64,000 nt of DNA from Earliella scabrosa (Eukaryota > Basidiomycota > Agaricomycetes > Polyporales > Polyporaceae), in contig JABYQQ010000007.1 in NCBI GenBank assembly GCA_022605405.1, positions 1,054,001-1,118,000 on the forward strand, read 5' to 3'. Numbering within the stretch: position 1 is the first letter of the stretch; the number at the start of each line of letters is the position of its first letter. The notes under the pieces were generated by a model that made no database searches, had not been told where the DNA came from, and was given only the letters and a program-made list of their open reading frames with translations. Shown here piece by piece: positions 45,703 to 59,466 of the stretch. The position numbers were made by a program, and so were the translations under genes.

Positions 45703-46313
45703 ATGATTTTCTCCCAGTCGAGCGTCGTTGGCGCCCTCGCCCTCGCCCTTGGCTTGTTCTCTCAAACCGCTGCTGCTGCTTCCACTGGCACTGTGGGAAC
45801 GCAAGATGTCTACGTTCCTCCGGTCTTGACCCCGAACGCGGATACGGTCTGGTTCACCGGCCGGACCTACAACGTTACTTGGTACGTCGCTCCCTCACCT
45901 GTGATCTATCGGTTTCAGCCATCATCATTACTAACCCGTATGCATTCTGCAGGGACACGTCCGACCCGCCCGCGCAGATTACCAACCGCTACGGGAGGAT
46001 CCTCCTCCGCAAGGGCGACTTTACCACGCCCAGTACGTCCTACGCAAAAAACTACCAGTTTTGCCTCTACTCACTGGTGTTGTGCTCGTCCATGAACAGT
46101 TTTCCTCGCCAGCGGCTTCGACATCCTCGAAGGCCATGTCGAGGTCACGGTGCCCCTTGTCGTCAGCGGTGATGACTACCAGGTCGTCCGTGAGTGCAAG
46201 CGACCCGCATTAATCGCACGTCTTAATCGCTGCTAACACGGTAATCACTCTTTGTAGTCTTCGGCGATTCGGGCAACTTCAGCCCGTACTTCACCATCAG
46301 CATCTCTCGGTGA
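45703..46313 (+). CDS. small secreted Kre9/Knh1-type protein, copy 2
   Basis: Four exons (45703-45881, 45953-46032, 46100-46189, 46258-46313), 134 residues. Signal peptide MIFSQSSVVGALALALGLF, then YVPPVLTPNADTVW, RTYNVTWDTSDPPAQI, GRILLRKGDFTTP, GFDILEGHVEVTVPLVVSGD and LFGDSGNFSPYFTISISR. This is the full-length minimal form of the domain, with nothing added after the last strand and no GPI signal. Intron positions and phases match copies 1 and 3. Confidence 0.88.
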
Positions 46314-47018
46314 ACGTTGACGCTCCAGTCCGAGGCCCGAAGCCGCAGGGGCTGAGCTCTCTTTCTACATGCCTGCTACCGTCTTAGTAGCGCATGTGAG
46401 ACTGTGCTCGGCAACTGCTCATGGATTCATGACCTGGGATGAACAATGCATGATGGACGCTTATGGGTTTTGACATGGACACTGGACTCCTCCTACTATT
46501 TTGACGAACTGAAACTGTGTTTGGGCCCGGGATGTTTTTGACTGCTGATAATATTCTACGTTTCCGGCTGTCAAACCGTGTGATTCATCGAGAATGACTG
46601 GAGAAATATCAACTTGCGAGACAACAGAGTCTCAGCACATGCTGAAGTACAGCAGTAGACCTGTACTAGGACTCGAGACCGAGTTCCGAGGAGCGCCCGC
46701 TGCCAACGGCAGAGCGGCGCTAGCCGCGTACTAGCCGCGTACAGGTCCCAGATCTCAGGATCTCACAGGGTTGTGCAACCGCTGCGTAGGATCGACGTGC
46801 GCATCATGTCCAACTCAACGCGAACACATGAATGATGACCGTGTTGCACTGCTCCCTCACAGGCTACTCATGCCCGCACGCCGAGCTTTCCTCTACCCGA
46901 CCTCGGCCAACTCTAGCCCGAGTGCCCCCAGCACTAGAGAGGTATAAAACCAATCGCCTACCAAACCGTACATCTCAGGTGACAACTTCATCCTTCTTTG
47001 CACTCAGTCGCCATCGCC
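46314..47018. other. intergenic between Kre9-like copies 2 and 3
   Basis: No gene. Contains a short direct repeat (CTAGCCGCGTA twice, about 46721-46742) and the promoter of copy 3. Confidence 0.45.
46943..46949 (+). promoter_or_regulatory. TATA box of Kre9-like copy 3
   Basis: GGTATAAAACC, about 76 nt before the ATG, preceded by ACTAGAGAG, which resembles ACTAGAGGC before the TATA box of copy 2. Confidence 0.7.
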
Positions 47019-47603
47019 ATGATCTTCTCACCGTTGAGCGTTGCCGGCACCCTCGCCCTCGCCCTTGGTCTGTTTTCCCAGACCGCCTCTGCTCTCTCTG
47101 TAGAGAAGCGAGAAATTTTCGTGCCTCCGGTCTTGACCCCGAACGCGGACACCTTCTGGTGGGCCAACAGGTGGTACAATGTCACTTGGTACGTGTGCGC
47201 TATGAGTGAGTCTTGGGATTAGCCTTGACAACGCGTCGCCGCATCCTCCAGGGACACGTCCAACCCGCCCGCGGTGGTAGACGACCGCTGGAAGACGAAG
47301 ATCCTACTCCGTAAGGGTGACTGGACCACGCCCAGTATGTTATCCGCACCTCCTACTATATCGTCAACTGATATGAACTGTGTCCATATATGAACAGTCA
47401 TTCTCGGCTCTGGATTTGACATTCTCGATGGCCACGTCGAGGTCAACGTGCCCCTTGTCGTGAGCGGGGACGACTACCAGATCGTCCGTGAGTGCCGCCG
47501 CCTCAGCTCGTTTCTACTATTGCTGAGACGTTGCTCGTCCTTCATAGTTCTCGGCGACGAGAACAACTTCAGCGACTACTTCACCATCAGCATCCCTCGG
47601 TGA
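47019..47603 (+). CDS. small secreted Kre9/Knh1-type protein, copy 3
   Basis: Four exons (47019-47188, 47252-47334, 47398-47487, 47548-47603), 132 residues. Signal peptide MIFSPLSVAGTLALALGLF, a KR pair (possible Kex2 site) in SVEKREIFVPPVLTPNAD, then WYNVTWDTSNPP, KILLRKGDWTTP, GFDILDGHVEVNVPLVVSGD and LLGDENNFSDYFTISIPR. It is closest to copy 2, consistent with a recent tandem duplication that included the promoter. Confidence 0.88.
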
Positions 47604-48178
47604 ACGCCAACCCTCTAGCCCGAGGCCTGAAGCCGGAGGGGTCGAGCGCTCCCTCCATCTATCCTCCACCTCTAGTGCAACGCATGCCAGGTTGTGTTCA
47701 GCAACTCCTCACGCGTCTATGACCTGGCACGAACAATATAGGTGCAAACTCGGATCCATGGGCGCTATGGACATGGTCATAAACAAACAAGTACGGACTG
47801 AGATTTTCTGGAACTCTTGCATTAATTGCTGGTGCTATTTTACGCTGCCTGCTATATAACTGTGTGCTTCCTAAGTACTCACTGAGGACCCAAAACGTTC
47901 GAGACTGAGTCGCAGAATCCAGATCAATAATCAGCGTAAGGCCAATAGGCCGGTTTTTAATGAGGGTTGAAACAAAACACGTAGGACATAACGCTACCAC
48001 AGGCTTCCCTACCAGTCCCTCTCGCCCCGGTTCTACTGTCAACGCACGCCTTAAGTTCTTTGATATATGTAAACTGCTGTACTGTTTGGCGCTAATTATA
48101 TGTTCTCGCACGTGAGGAGTGGACGCGTCAAGAAATTGACGCGTCTGGGATCTCTGCACTTGTCCACAACTTCCCGCC
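47604..48178. other. intergenic
   Basis: No gene seen; holds the 3' end of Kre9-like copy 3 and the promoter of the EF-Ts gene. Confidence 0.4.
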
Positions 48179-49210
48179 ATGTACGCTGCCCGCCGAGCTA
48201 CCTCCTCCTTCTCCCGTTGCTACTCGACTTCCTCGCCGGTCAAGCCGTCGGTGAAGCTCATCGCGGAGCTCCGCAAGAAGGTCGAGGGCGTGTCTCTCAC
48301 GAAGGCCCGGGAAGCGCTCGCTGCCAGCAACAACGACCTTGAGGCCGCACTCCAATGGCTCGACGCCGACCGCGCTGCAACGGGCGCCGCGAGGGTCGCA
48401 AAGCTCGCTGACCGCGTTGCGGAGCAAGGTCTCATCGGCATTCAAGTGCTCTCGCAGGGAGCCCGTCCCGGCTCTCGCGGGGTCCGCGCGGCGATGGTCG
48501 AGCTAAACTGCGAGACGGACTTCGTCGCGCGGAACGAGCTCTTCGGGAAGCTACTCTCGGACATCGCGCACACGGCAGCGTTCATCTCGGAGCCCAAGAC
48601 CGATGGGCAGTTCATCCAGAGCGTGTCACTGGACATGCTGCGGGACGCACCGCTCCTCGACCACCGGGACCCCCAGACGGCGCCAACACATACGACGGTG
48701 GAGAGCGCGGTGCGGGACTTGGTCACGAAGGTCGGCGAGAAGGTCACTCTCCGGAGGGCGGTGGCTGTCGTACGTGATCCGTTGCCCTCCGCGCAGAGTC
48801 ACCTTGGCCTCCGAGCATTCCCCTACCTCCATGGCACTGTGACCATCCCCACGAACGGCACTAAAGGCGCGCTCTCACTCTACGCCCTCAAGTCACCCCG
48901 CCTTCCCTCCCTTATGGGCTCTGAAGAGTTCCAGCGCGAACTCGCTGCACTGGAGCGGTCCCTAGGCCGTACGATTGTCGGCTTCCCAGCAAGTCGAGTC
49001 GGCAGTCCGGATGGAGAGCCTGACCCCGAGGCACTTTACCATCAACCGACAGACATGTTCCCGAACAAGCAGGGCAGCACCATTGCTGAAGAGCTGCGTC
49101 TGTGGGCGAAGAAGCATGGTCTGGTACCTGAAGAACACGCGGACGACGCCGGCCTTGCGTTGCTTGAGTTCGAGAAGTGGTCGGTGGGGGAGGCCGTGGA
49201 GAGCAGCTGA
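48179..49210 (+). CDS. TSF1: mitochondrial translation elongation factor Ts
   Basis: Single exon, 343 residues. A basic Ser/Arg-rich mitochondrial presequence (MYAARRATSSFSRCYSTSS) is followed by the EF-Ts N-terminal UBA-like domain (LIAELRKKVEGVSLTKAREA, DLEAALQWL) and the signature ELNCETDFVARNELF. Two core subdomains follow, the second keeping TIAEELRLWAKKHG at the end. It is the GDP-exchange factor for mitochondrial EF-Tu. Longer than bacterial EF-Ts, mainly by loops between the subdomains, as in other fungi. Confidence 0.93.
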   Translation: MYAARRATSSFSRCYSTSSPVKPSVKLIAELRKKVEGVSLTKAREALAASNNDLEAALQWLDADRAATGAARVAKLADRVAEQGLIGIQVLSQGARPGSRGVRAAMVELNCETDFVARNELFGKLLSDIAHTAAFISEPKTDGQFIQSVSLDMLRDAPLLDHRDPQTAPTHTTVESAVRDLVTKVGEKVTLRRAVAVVRDPLPSAQSHLGLRAFPYLHGTVTIPTNGTKGALSLYALKSPRLPSLMGSEEFQRELAALERSLGRTIVGFPASRVGSPDGEPDPEALYHQPTDMFPNKQGSTIAEELRLWAKKHGLVPEEHADDAGLALLEFEKWSVGEAVESS

Positions 49211-50165
49211 GGTCTTGACTGCATCATCTAGGTGAGTGTTTGTCTAACAGTTGCAAGTGCTGGTGCTCATCCCATCCGCTCCTTCGGAAGACCTACTTTA
49301 CACAAGTATAATTGACACTGTAATCATCAGTCATGACACAACACGCTATATCACTACTCAATGGGCACTTGCGGGTAGAACCGGCTCAACGGCGTCCCGA
49401 GGTCAACGATGCTCAGGACTGTACGTAGCCTCATGTAAAGCCTCACCGCGCCTGCAACCCACCCCCGCTTGTGCTCGTGTCCGCCTCGCTGCATCGATGG
49501 ATCTTTGTTCAGTCTGCTCGACCAGTTCTTGTGACTGACGCATTGCGAGACGCATGCTGATCGTCCTGCATCTGATTTGGATCGATTGCCTGTGGATGTG
49601 CACTTTCTGAAGGACGCGATGCGGATGCAGGACCTGTAGTTTAGCACAGGCAAGAACGTTACAGTTCTAGATGACCAATCACTCCAATCCGCTCCCGGTC
49701 GCTCCGTACGCGGCAGGACGGTGTGTGTCCGACGGTAACTGTCTTGAGAAAGATATGCCGAAAATGCCGCAGAACGCTATGAGGAGTTCGGACACAGTCA
49801 TAGCGGGACGCCGATTGGGCAGGCGCGTGTTTGTCAGAGAAAAAGAGTGGGCGATGAAGGGGCCAAGGCGCATGAAAGGCATAGATCGCGACTGAGAGAG
49901 CATGGATAGATGGTGGAAGGAGACAAGGAAGTGAATGACAAAAAGCGAGGTCGAGGGCGAGTAGGAAAACGTGACAAACCAACAACCGTCTGCCAGAGGC
50001 CAAGTCTCCTCGATTGGCGCTGTCTCCGGCCATACACCTTGCTCTCCTTCCTTCCGCGCACACCACCCCGCGGCGACCCCTGCTGTACTCTTATACCTCT
50101 CCCCCACTGTCTGCCCGCCAAGCTGCCCGCCGCTGTGCGCACGGCCCACGTCGCCGACACTCGCC
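49211..50165. other. intergenic
   Basis: No supported gene between EF-Ts and the taxilin-like gene. The last 150 nt are C-rich leader DNA. Confidence 0.4.
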
Positions 50166-52310
50166 ATGAACGGCACCCAGTCCGCGAGACACGGAAGACC
50201 TGCCCCCGCCGGCCCCACCCCGCCTGCTCCCGCCGCTGCTCCCCCAGTCCCCCCAAACGCATCCCACGCGCAGCCCGCGCCGCGGACAACCAATGGCACG
50301 ACCACGAACGGAACGCACGCGCCTGCACCGAAGGGCAAGAAGAAGCCCGCGGACCAGTCCGTGGACCCTTCGCAGATGTACGAGACCTTGAAGAACCGGA
50401 TCGCAGCCCTCGAGGAGGAGGAGGTGCACGAGGAGGAAGAGGAGCGGCGCTTTGGTGAGTGGCATAGATCCATGCGTCCGCGACGCTGGCAGAGAACATG
50501 CGGGCGTGGTGCCCATGCTGACCGGTGTGGTTTGTTCAGCGGAGGAGGCTCAGAAGTCCGTGTCGGGCATGACCGAGACGGCGATCCATGCAAAGTATAT
50601 TGAACTAGTGCGTCCTCCGCTCCTCAGGTAGGTGCGCAGGCTATGAACGTGTCTTCCCCCTCGTAGTTCGCAGAGTTCAAGCGACTCGAGCGTGACCACG
50701 CGAAGGAGAAGCAGAAACTGGTTAAGGACAAGGATGCTGGTACGTTGACACCTCACGTTTGGTTTTGTATGCTCCTCATAGTCTACAAGCCAAGAGCCAG
50801 TTGACCAAGGCCAACCAGACCAAGACGAAGATGGAGAACCTGGCCAGGGAACTGCAGAAAGTGAGCAGTGACTATGGCACCCGTTTGAGTTTGATTTTGA
50901 CATCGTCCCCCCTCAGGACAACAAGAAGCTACGGGTCTGTTGACACGCTCATTCACCTCAAGACATCGTGCTCACAGGCATGCATGCTGCAGGAGGATAG
51001 CAAACGTCTAGCGACATGTGTGGAGGAGGCTCAGGAAGAGGTGCGTGTTAACCACCTTACGACCTGCAAGTGCATTGTCAACTCGACCCCCTTCCATTCT
51101 TCGGCCAGATCATGCAAATGAAGAATGACATGGCGAAGCGCGCCGAGCGGGCAAAGGTGCAGGAGAGCAAGTACCGCGAGATGCCCGACATCGTCGTGCG
51201 CGTCGTCTGCAAGTACCGTGCAGAGCTCTACTTCAAGATCTCGCGCAAGACGAAGCTCGCCCGGCTCTTCAACTCGTGGACGGAGCGCATGGAGACCAAC
51301 ATCTCGTCTGGCGCGGGCACGAGCACCGTCGGCGTGGGCAAGAAGGGCATGAGCCCGTTTGTGAACGGGACGATTGTCGGAAGTACGAGCGGATCCGTCA
51401 GTTCGAGCTCGATGCAATTCATCTTCTCGCACAGCGGGCGGACGCTCGAGCCGGACCAGACACCGGAGGAGGCGGGCATCGAGGACGGGGACGTCATTCT
51501 GGCGGTGGAGATGATGGACTTGACGGACGGGCCTGGGACTGAGGACCTGGACGACAGCAGTCCCCAGCCAGTGCGGCAAAAGCTGAAGAAGGAGTGGGTG
51601 GAGGATCCGACGGAGTGAGTCCTGTGCAATGTGTGAATGAAGTCGAGGAAGCTGACGGGTTATACAGGGCGCGGAAGACGCTACAGAATATCTTCGACGG
51701 CGTGTGCGTAAGCTAGACGTACATCTGGCTCTCAGTCTTGCTAATCGATCTCTATCCTCCGCAGTGTCCGCGAGAAGCTGAAAGACCTCCTGCGGCAATA
51801 CGAGCTGCGGGAACGGCACTTCGAGTGCGTGGTGCGGTCCAAGGAGCTTGAGGTGCTGCTGTCGCGAGCGCGTGCAGCAGAGCAAAAGCAACTGGCTGAC
51901 GCAGAGAAGAAACGAGCAGACAAAATGGAGGAAGAGGTGCGTTTCGACCATCTCATCCCATCTCTCCCCCGCTCCTGAACTTTCTTCCTTTGCCAGGTCA
52001 AACAGCTCCGGAAAGAGCTGGACGACGCGACTGAGCAACAAACGGTCCTCATTAACAAACTGCTATCATGCTGTCACGAGGTACGCGCATATACCCAACC
52101 AACCAACTCCACTTCTTGCTCTCTTTCCTTGCTCGGATTGGATCGCTCACGGTTTCTCCTCGGACTGTGTAGCCGGATAGCGAGCGGACACGACAGTTCC
52201 TGCAGTCGCTACATGGGGCATTACACAAGCAAGAAGCACACAAGCAAGAAGGGGCGGAGAAGGAGAAGCCAGCAGCCGCTGCGAATAATCGCCGCCCGGA
52301 CGGCTCGTGA
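50166..52310 (+). CDS. taxilin-family coiled-coil protein with an embedded SUMO-like domain
   Basis: Eleven exons: 50166-50454, 50540-50607, 50667-50739, 50790-50860, 50917-50934, 50993-51040, 51109-51614, 51668-51703, 51765-51936, 51997-52080, 52173-52310; 500 residues. A Pro/Ala-rich N-terminus leads into a taxilin-type coiled coil (YETLKNRIAALEEE, AKYIELFAEFKRLERDHAKE, LARELQKDNKKLREDSKRL). The large exon 7 then encodes a ubiquitin-fold, SUMO/Rad60-SLD-like domain: DIVVRVVCKYRAELYFKISR, TKLARLFNSW, a Gly/Ser insert, FIFSHSGRTLEPDQTPEEAG and IEDGDVILAVEMMDL. The taxilin coil then resumes (LLRQYELRERHFECVVRSKE, ELDDATEQQTVLINKL). The domain has no C-terminal Gly-Gly, so it is not a conjugated modifier. 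Taxilins bind syntaxins and act in vesicle traffic; the added domain may mimic SUMO to recruit SIM proteins (inference). Confidence 0.8.
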
Positions 52311-52625
52311 CACGAACGTGGACGATGAGCGTGCGCCGGCCAGTCTGTGCTGTTACGTATAGGCTGTACCTCCTTGTGCGCTCTGTGTTTTCTCCGTGTA
52401 CCCGATGCCAGCTTTCCTCATCTACCATGCGCGGATGCTGATATGTCGCCCCGACATATACACGAGAGGTGAGTGGCGACGACGATCTATCAGGTTATAG
52501 CGATCTACGGAGAGCGAAAACACAATGTCCATTGGTAACAATACGACGACGGCGGATATACGATGATGATTATACACAGTCCATTCCGATGTTGAGGTAA
52601 TTAGGTGCAGCTTTTACTCTACAGA
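52311..52625. other. intergenic, convergent 3' ends
   Basis: 315 nt between the stops of the taxilin-like and UAP1 genes; nothing recognised. Confidence 0.4.
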
Positions 52626-54169
52626 TTACACGAGCGCGTCGAGTTCCTCCACCGACTCGACATACCCCGACCGCGTGAACGTCTTGCCCTTGACCGACTC
52701 AAGGCCCTCGCCCGCGTACGTCACGAGCGGCGAGAGCTCGATTTCGACACCCTCCTCAACCGTTGCGCCAGCAGCCTCAAGGAAGCGCCGGTGCTGGGCG
52801 AGCAGGTCGCGCCTGCTCGTCTCCGGGTCGTCCGAGCCCGTGCCCGGCGCGTTCTTGAGTGGGCTGAACTCCTCCGCGCGCGCAACCTCGAGGACAGCGA
52901 AGCGCTTCGTGAACGGGAAGACGTCAAAGACGAACATCTCGAGCTTCATGCCGTTGGGCTTGGCGGGCTTGACGCTCTCGCCCGTGGCGAGGTCGACGTG
53001 GGGGATCTTCTTGCGCGCGATGTGGAACGCGAGCTCGTCCTCGAACGCCTCGGTCGAGCGCAGGAAGGGCGTCGTGTAGAAGTGGTTCGCGATGTTGCCC
53101 GCGCGGAAGGCGAGCTCGCCCGCGGGCGTCCGGCGCTCGGCCTGCTCGCGCGAGATCTCCGAGTACTCGACGACGGAGAACTTGTCCCCGCGGCGGGCGA
53201 CGACGCCGACGGACTCGGTCGGGTAGGCCTTGGGCACGACCTTGGCCGCGCAGTCGGCCTGCTTCTGGATGCAGTAGCCGACGAAGACGGGGTCCGCGAT
53301 CTTGACGAGGCAGTTGTCGACGCAGTACGAGTGCACGTAGAGGATCTTGCGCCGGTCGAGGTCGGAGAGCACCGTGTGCGACTTGTCTGCGGGGGAGAGC
53401 GGTTGGCGGAGCGCGGCGTAGAGGCCGCCGTTGCCGTCCGGTGCGACCGCGACGCGTGAACGCGTCTCGAGGAGGACCTTGCCGTCCATCGTGAGGCACG
53501 GGAGGGTACCTGACGGAGCGCGCGCGTTGAGACGGAGGCCCATCGTGAATAGGGCATGATTAGATACGCACCTTGCTCGAAGAAGATGACATGCTCGGGG
53601 GCGAGGCCAAAGTAGTTGTGCTTCTTGAAGAACGCCTCCGTCTCCTCCCTCGTCGGCCCACTCGTCATGACGTACCACGGGATGACGACCGAGCCAGCAG
53701 GCTTGCCCGCGGACTCGGCTGCGAGCGTCTGCAGTCGCGAGATGCGCTCGGCCTGGTACTGGAAGAGCGACTTATGTGACGGGAGGCCAATGTCGTAACA
53801 ACCCTTCGGCGCGCTGCTTCCCAGCCGCGTTCCCTGCCCGCCCGCCATGAGGAGCACGCCGACCTCGCCGCGCGCGATGGCCTCGAGGCCGACGGCGCGC
53901 CATTCCCGCTCCTTCTCGGGCAGCCCAATCACCGAGTCCGCGGCGTCGTCGGGGAGGGGCTCGATGGCCTCCTTGCCCTGGTTGTCGGCGGCCTCCTTCT
54001 CGGAGGAGACGGCCTTGTGGTAGATGCGGTTGACGCGCTCGATGTCAAGAGCCTCGAGCTGGGCGCGCAGCGCGTCGCGCTCTGAGTCGGAGAGGTCGTC
54101 CCAGAAGGTGAAGAGGTGGCCCTGGCCTGCTGCCTCGTATCGTTTGCGGAGATGATCAACACTGGACAT
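52626..54169 (-). CDS. UAP1: UDP-N-acetylglucosamine pyrophosphorylase
   Basis: Two exons on the minus strand (54169-53572, 53509-52626), 493 residues, normal for the family. The nucleotide-binding loop LLMAGGQGTRLGSSAPKGCY is complete. Further landmarks are VIPWYVMTSGPTREETEAFF, LPCLTMDGKVLLE, LYVHSYCVDNCLVKIADPVF and VEYSEISREQAERR. It makes UDP-GlcNAc from UTP and GlcNAc-1-phosphate, the last step before chitin, N-glycan and GPI synthesis; cytosolic. Very GC-rich with strong third-position bias, fitting a highly expressed housekeeping gene. Confidence 0.96.
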
Positions 54170-55888
54170 CGGGGCGTATGATATGGAGGAGATCAGGCGT
54201 GTCGTGAGCGGGGCGGTCGTGGAGGTCGATGAGGGCGGTGGTCGTGGATGGTGGCGGGGCGAGATGAGAGGGAGAGGAGAAGAACGTGTGTTGAGCTGGA
54301 GGTGTACTTATGCGTGGCGAGCGCGTTTGGGGTGATGCAATGCGCAGATCGACTCGCTCGGAAGTCGCCGTATCCGGCGGTACGTACAGCCAGTCCTACA
54401 CCGCGTCCCAGCGGTCCGCCCATGGCTGTCCCCCTCCCCCTCCCCGTATCCCCCGGCGAGCTAGCAATGCCGCTGCCATCACCGTCGACATATGCAGTAC
54501 CGCGTCGTGCGACGTTGCAGGTGCTCATAGGCCATGCCTCACAGTGAACACACTCCGGGGTACGGTGCCCGCCGCAACCGAATGATTACCTGTTTCATGC
54601 ATCCTTCTATCCTTCACTGCGACCATCACCTCCATCCGACGGGTTCCTTTCACTTGACCGTGGCTTCTTGGTACGGGTCGCGGCATGCAGCAACGAGACG
54701 ATATTCGCGACTGGGAGAGATAGTAGGGCCAAGGTGCGAAGGTGGTATACTGGGAGCGTAGAGTTGGTGTGGGGGAGCTGGATGAGAGGACGATGGATGA
54801 GGGCAGCCTGGCAGGTTCATCTTCACTTCGAAACCTGTCTAATGCTTCAGCGTTCGGTCACAATTGATCATGCGATACCTCTCGTCCTCTCCTTCGTCTT
54901 GCTCGACATCTTCTCCCGCTTGACTTCTGTCCCTGGCTTCGCGGCCGCATGCAATCATGCATTCTTGTCACTCATGGGAATTATTACTTCACCATGCTCT
55001 CGTCTTGCGACATAACGCTTCCTCTCCTCGCGAACGCAAACTTCCCGAGGACAGGAGGGCTTCATATGTCTCTGTCGCAGCGCGCTGTGACCGAAGCCCT
55101 CGGGATGACACCTGAAGACGAGAGATGCAGCAAGCATGAAACACTGACACTATCATTCCAGGAAGAGCGGCAACTTCCAATCCCCGCCATCGAACATGGA
55201 TTCCTCGGCCGGTGGAAGGTGCTCCTGACCTATGTGCGCTGCCTGACGAGAGACTTGTACAGATATCTCCGGATGGATGAGTGGTTCAACCTGCTACGAC
55301 GCCCTTAGGCCTGTCACGCTGGCGCTTACAAGGGTCACCTGCACCCAGCGCGTTCACAAAATGTTCACGATGGCGACGCGCCCTTGCTTTCGGCGTTTGG
55401 ATGTCCTTATCATTCCTCGACACGGCGCCGTGTGGTATTCAGGTACACTAACAGGAAGCTCGGTCACAAGCACGCACGACAACGCGGAGTCCCCGTGTAT
55501 GGAATTCGGGGGACTCGATGTGCGCGGGATGTCGTTGGCGGAGGTGCCCGAGGGACAAGGAGACTTGGGCAGACTGAGCAAGGCTGAGCATCAGGCGGCG
55601 ACGAAAGAGTGTACTTAGAGGGCATCAGAACAACAAACAGGATCCTGAACAAGCAACAGGTCGCCGTTGCGAACCGATGCTGACCTCGAACACGTGAAGT
55701 TCGCCTCAATTCGGATCCGCATCGCAAGAGATGGTGCCGAATCCTCAACTGGTACCGTCACGTCAATTATCGAGCTCCGTCTCTTGGACGCTATATAAAC
55801 CCACTCTTTCGCCCCCTCTTCTGTCTCGACCCCCGACCGCCACGCTCCCCTGTCTCCATCTGGCTCTTCAGCCACGTTCTCGCCAGCC
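54170..55888. other. 1.7-kb divergent intergenic region
   Basis: Between UAP1 (minus) and the glucanase (plus). No gene seen. Holds the glucanase TATA box. Confidence 0.4.
55792..55799 (+). promoter_or_regulatory. TATA box of the glucanase gene
   Basis: TATATAAA, about 90 nt before the start codon, followed by a CT-rich leader. Confidence 0.75.
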
Positions 55889-57686
<1,798 letters not shown>

Positions 57687-58310
57687 GCACGAGCTGCGTA
57701 TACCCGCGGTCCGCGTTTCGTATTTATTCTTCTTGGGGGGAGCGTCCGGAGCAGGGGAGATCGAGGTTTCTGGTCCCGTGGCAGTCCCCAGTAGCACACA
57801 TACTACTCTCTACACTGTCGCTCGTTCAGCGCATCGAATGCACACATACCACAGCCCGCTTGCACTCGCACTGCCCTTGCCTGCGTGCCTGTCTGCGTCA
57901 CGTTCCACGGGCCCCGAGGACGCGAAAGGCACCGACTGAGTTTGAGTTTGCTTCTGCAGTCTGAGATCTGAGCAGGCACTGGAAGACAGAAATGACGTCA
58001 CGGACAAGGACATCCGATGTTCTCGGACTTTGCGGTGATGGGTATAGATGTGGAACCAGGAACGATGCCGCTACGAATAGGTGTCCGCGTATGGTACAGT
58101 GAGTGCATTATAGGCGTTGCGTATAGTTCTAGCGATGGAGACGAGGATGGAGAGATGGTTGAGACGGGTATTGGTATTGATACACTGATTGACGTAGGCC
58201 AGAATGAATACGGACGGAGCCCTGATACTTGACGTGCGAGAGCATTGCGAGACGAGACGGGTAGAATAGAGAGATGGAGCGAGAGAGGAGATTGAAGACA
58301 AGGATCAGAA
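57687..58310. other. intergenic, convergent 3' ends
   Basis: No gene between the glucanase and the minus-strand zinc-cluster gene. Confidence 0.4.
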
Positions 58311-59466
58311 CTAGAGCTGCTGAGCAGATTGGAAGCCACCATCCGGAGCGCCGTAGAACCCAAACTCAAAGTTGACCCCGCTCCACATCGCGTGTTGCTG
58401 CTGCTGCTGCTGACCGTGGTGCTGATCGTGCGGGTGATGTTGCTGCTGATGCTGGCGATGGTCTGTCGAGTCAGAAAACGCCAGGAAGTGAGACGAGGCG
58501 GCCCAGCCGGGACTGCCGAGAGTTGCGAAGTAGCTGGCGATGGTCCCTTGCGGCGTGGTGGTGTCTCTGCTTGCCTCACCAGCGCCCGCGCTCGCGATGG
58601 CGTCCATATCGATGCCCTGCGGAGCGCCAAACGAGCTCGCGGGCGACAGCGCGTCGAAGTCGAAGTCGCCCATTACGGGACTGCCGTACGAACGGGAGCT
58701 GCAACTCGCGCCGTCAGCCATCTCGTGACTGTCATCGACGTACGATGTGCCCGTGGCAGCGGCGGCGATGTGGACGGATGCGGTGGCCGTCCCTGGGATG
58801 GGGATGGGAATGGCTGTGGAACAACACCGGGGCTGTCAGTTCATGCATCGCACGATCGTGATGATCCATGCCAGTGCGCACCCTGGCTCGTCGGGGGCAT
58901 GTCGCTGTCGATCGGGCCCTCGACTTCGACCTTGGTCGCGGACACGGTGATCGCGGCGGTTGCGGTCTGCCGCATGGTGCGCTTCCGCGGCTTCCTCTCC
59001 GCGCTGACGCACTTGTCCGCGAGCCCGTTCTTGATGCACCGGCCGCAGGGGCGGCCCTCGTCGCACCGCTTGTTCGCCATTCGGCAGTTCGTGCACTAAG
59101 GCATCACGCAGTGGTAAGTCATTCGGGGGATCCGTGATGCGGAGGTATAGCACACACAGCAATCTTCACGCCCCGCGACTTGCGCTGCGTTGAACTGGGT
59201 TGATCCGTGTGCACAGAGGCGGTAGCAGTGGTAGTCGTGGAGGAAATGGGGGAGGCAGTAAAGAGCGCTGTATGTACGGGGCCGAAGGGGTGAGCGGACG
59301 AGCGGGAATGGTTGACAAGGGGCCTCGGACATACCCAGCTGTGATCGGTGGACCAGGGCAGGCACACAGACGTAATCGGGGAAAGGGGAGGACAATGGCC
59401 ACGCCGGAGCCAAGGGGGCGTGCCTGTCGCTGGATGAGGGGATGTGCGCGTGCTGACCGAGGACAA
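58311..59466 (-). CDS. Zn2Cys6 zinc-cluster transcription factor, 5' end unresolved
   Basis: Exons on the minus strand: partial 59466-59158, then 59095-58882 and 58813-58311. A basic lead-in (STQRKSRGVKIA) is followed across the intron by CTNCRMANKRCDEGRPCGRC and a sixth Cys in KNGLADKC, which fits C-x2-C-x6-C-x5-C-x2-C-x8-C, with a basic tail SAERKPRKR. Such domains bind DNA, usually as dimers. The rest is short and low in complexity, with acidic and Ser-rich parts and a long Gln/His tract (QQQHHPHDQHH), and no fungal_trans middle domain. The first exon has no in-frame ATG before an upstream stop near 59471, so at least one more 5' exon must exist. Confidence 0.78.

Noticed and set aside
52311..52625. 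Extra exons of the taxilin-like gene
   Set aside because: The stop at 52308-52310 fits the taxilin C-terminus, and nothing downstream resembles an exon.
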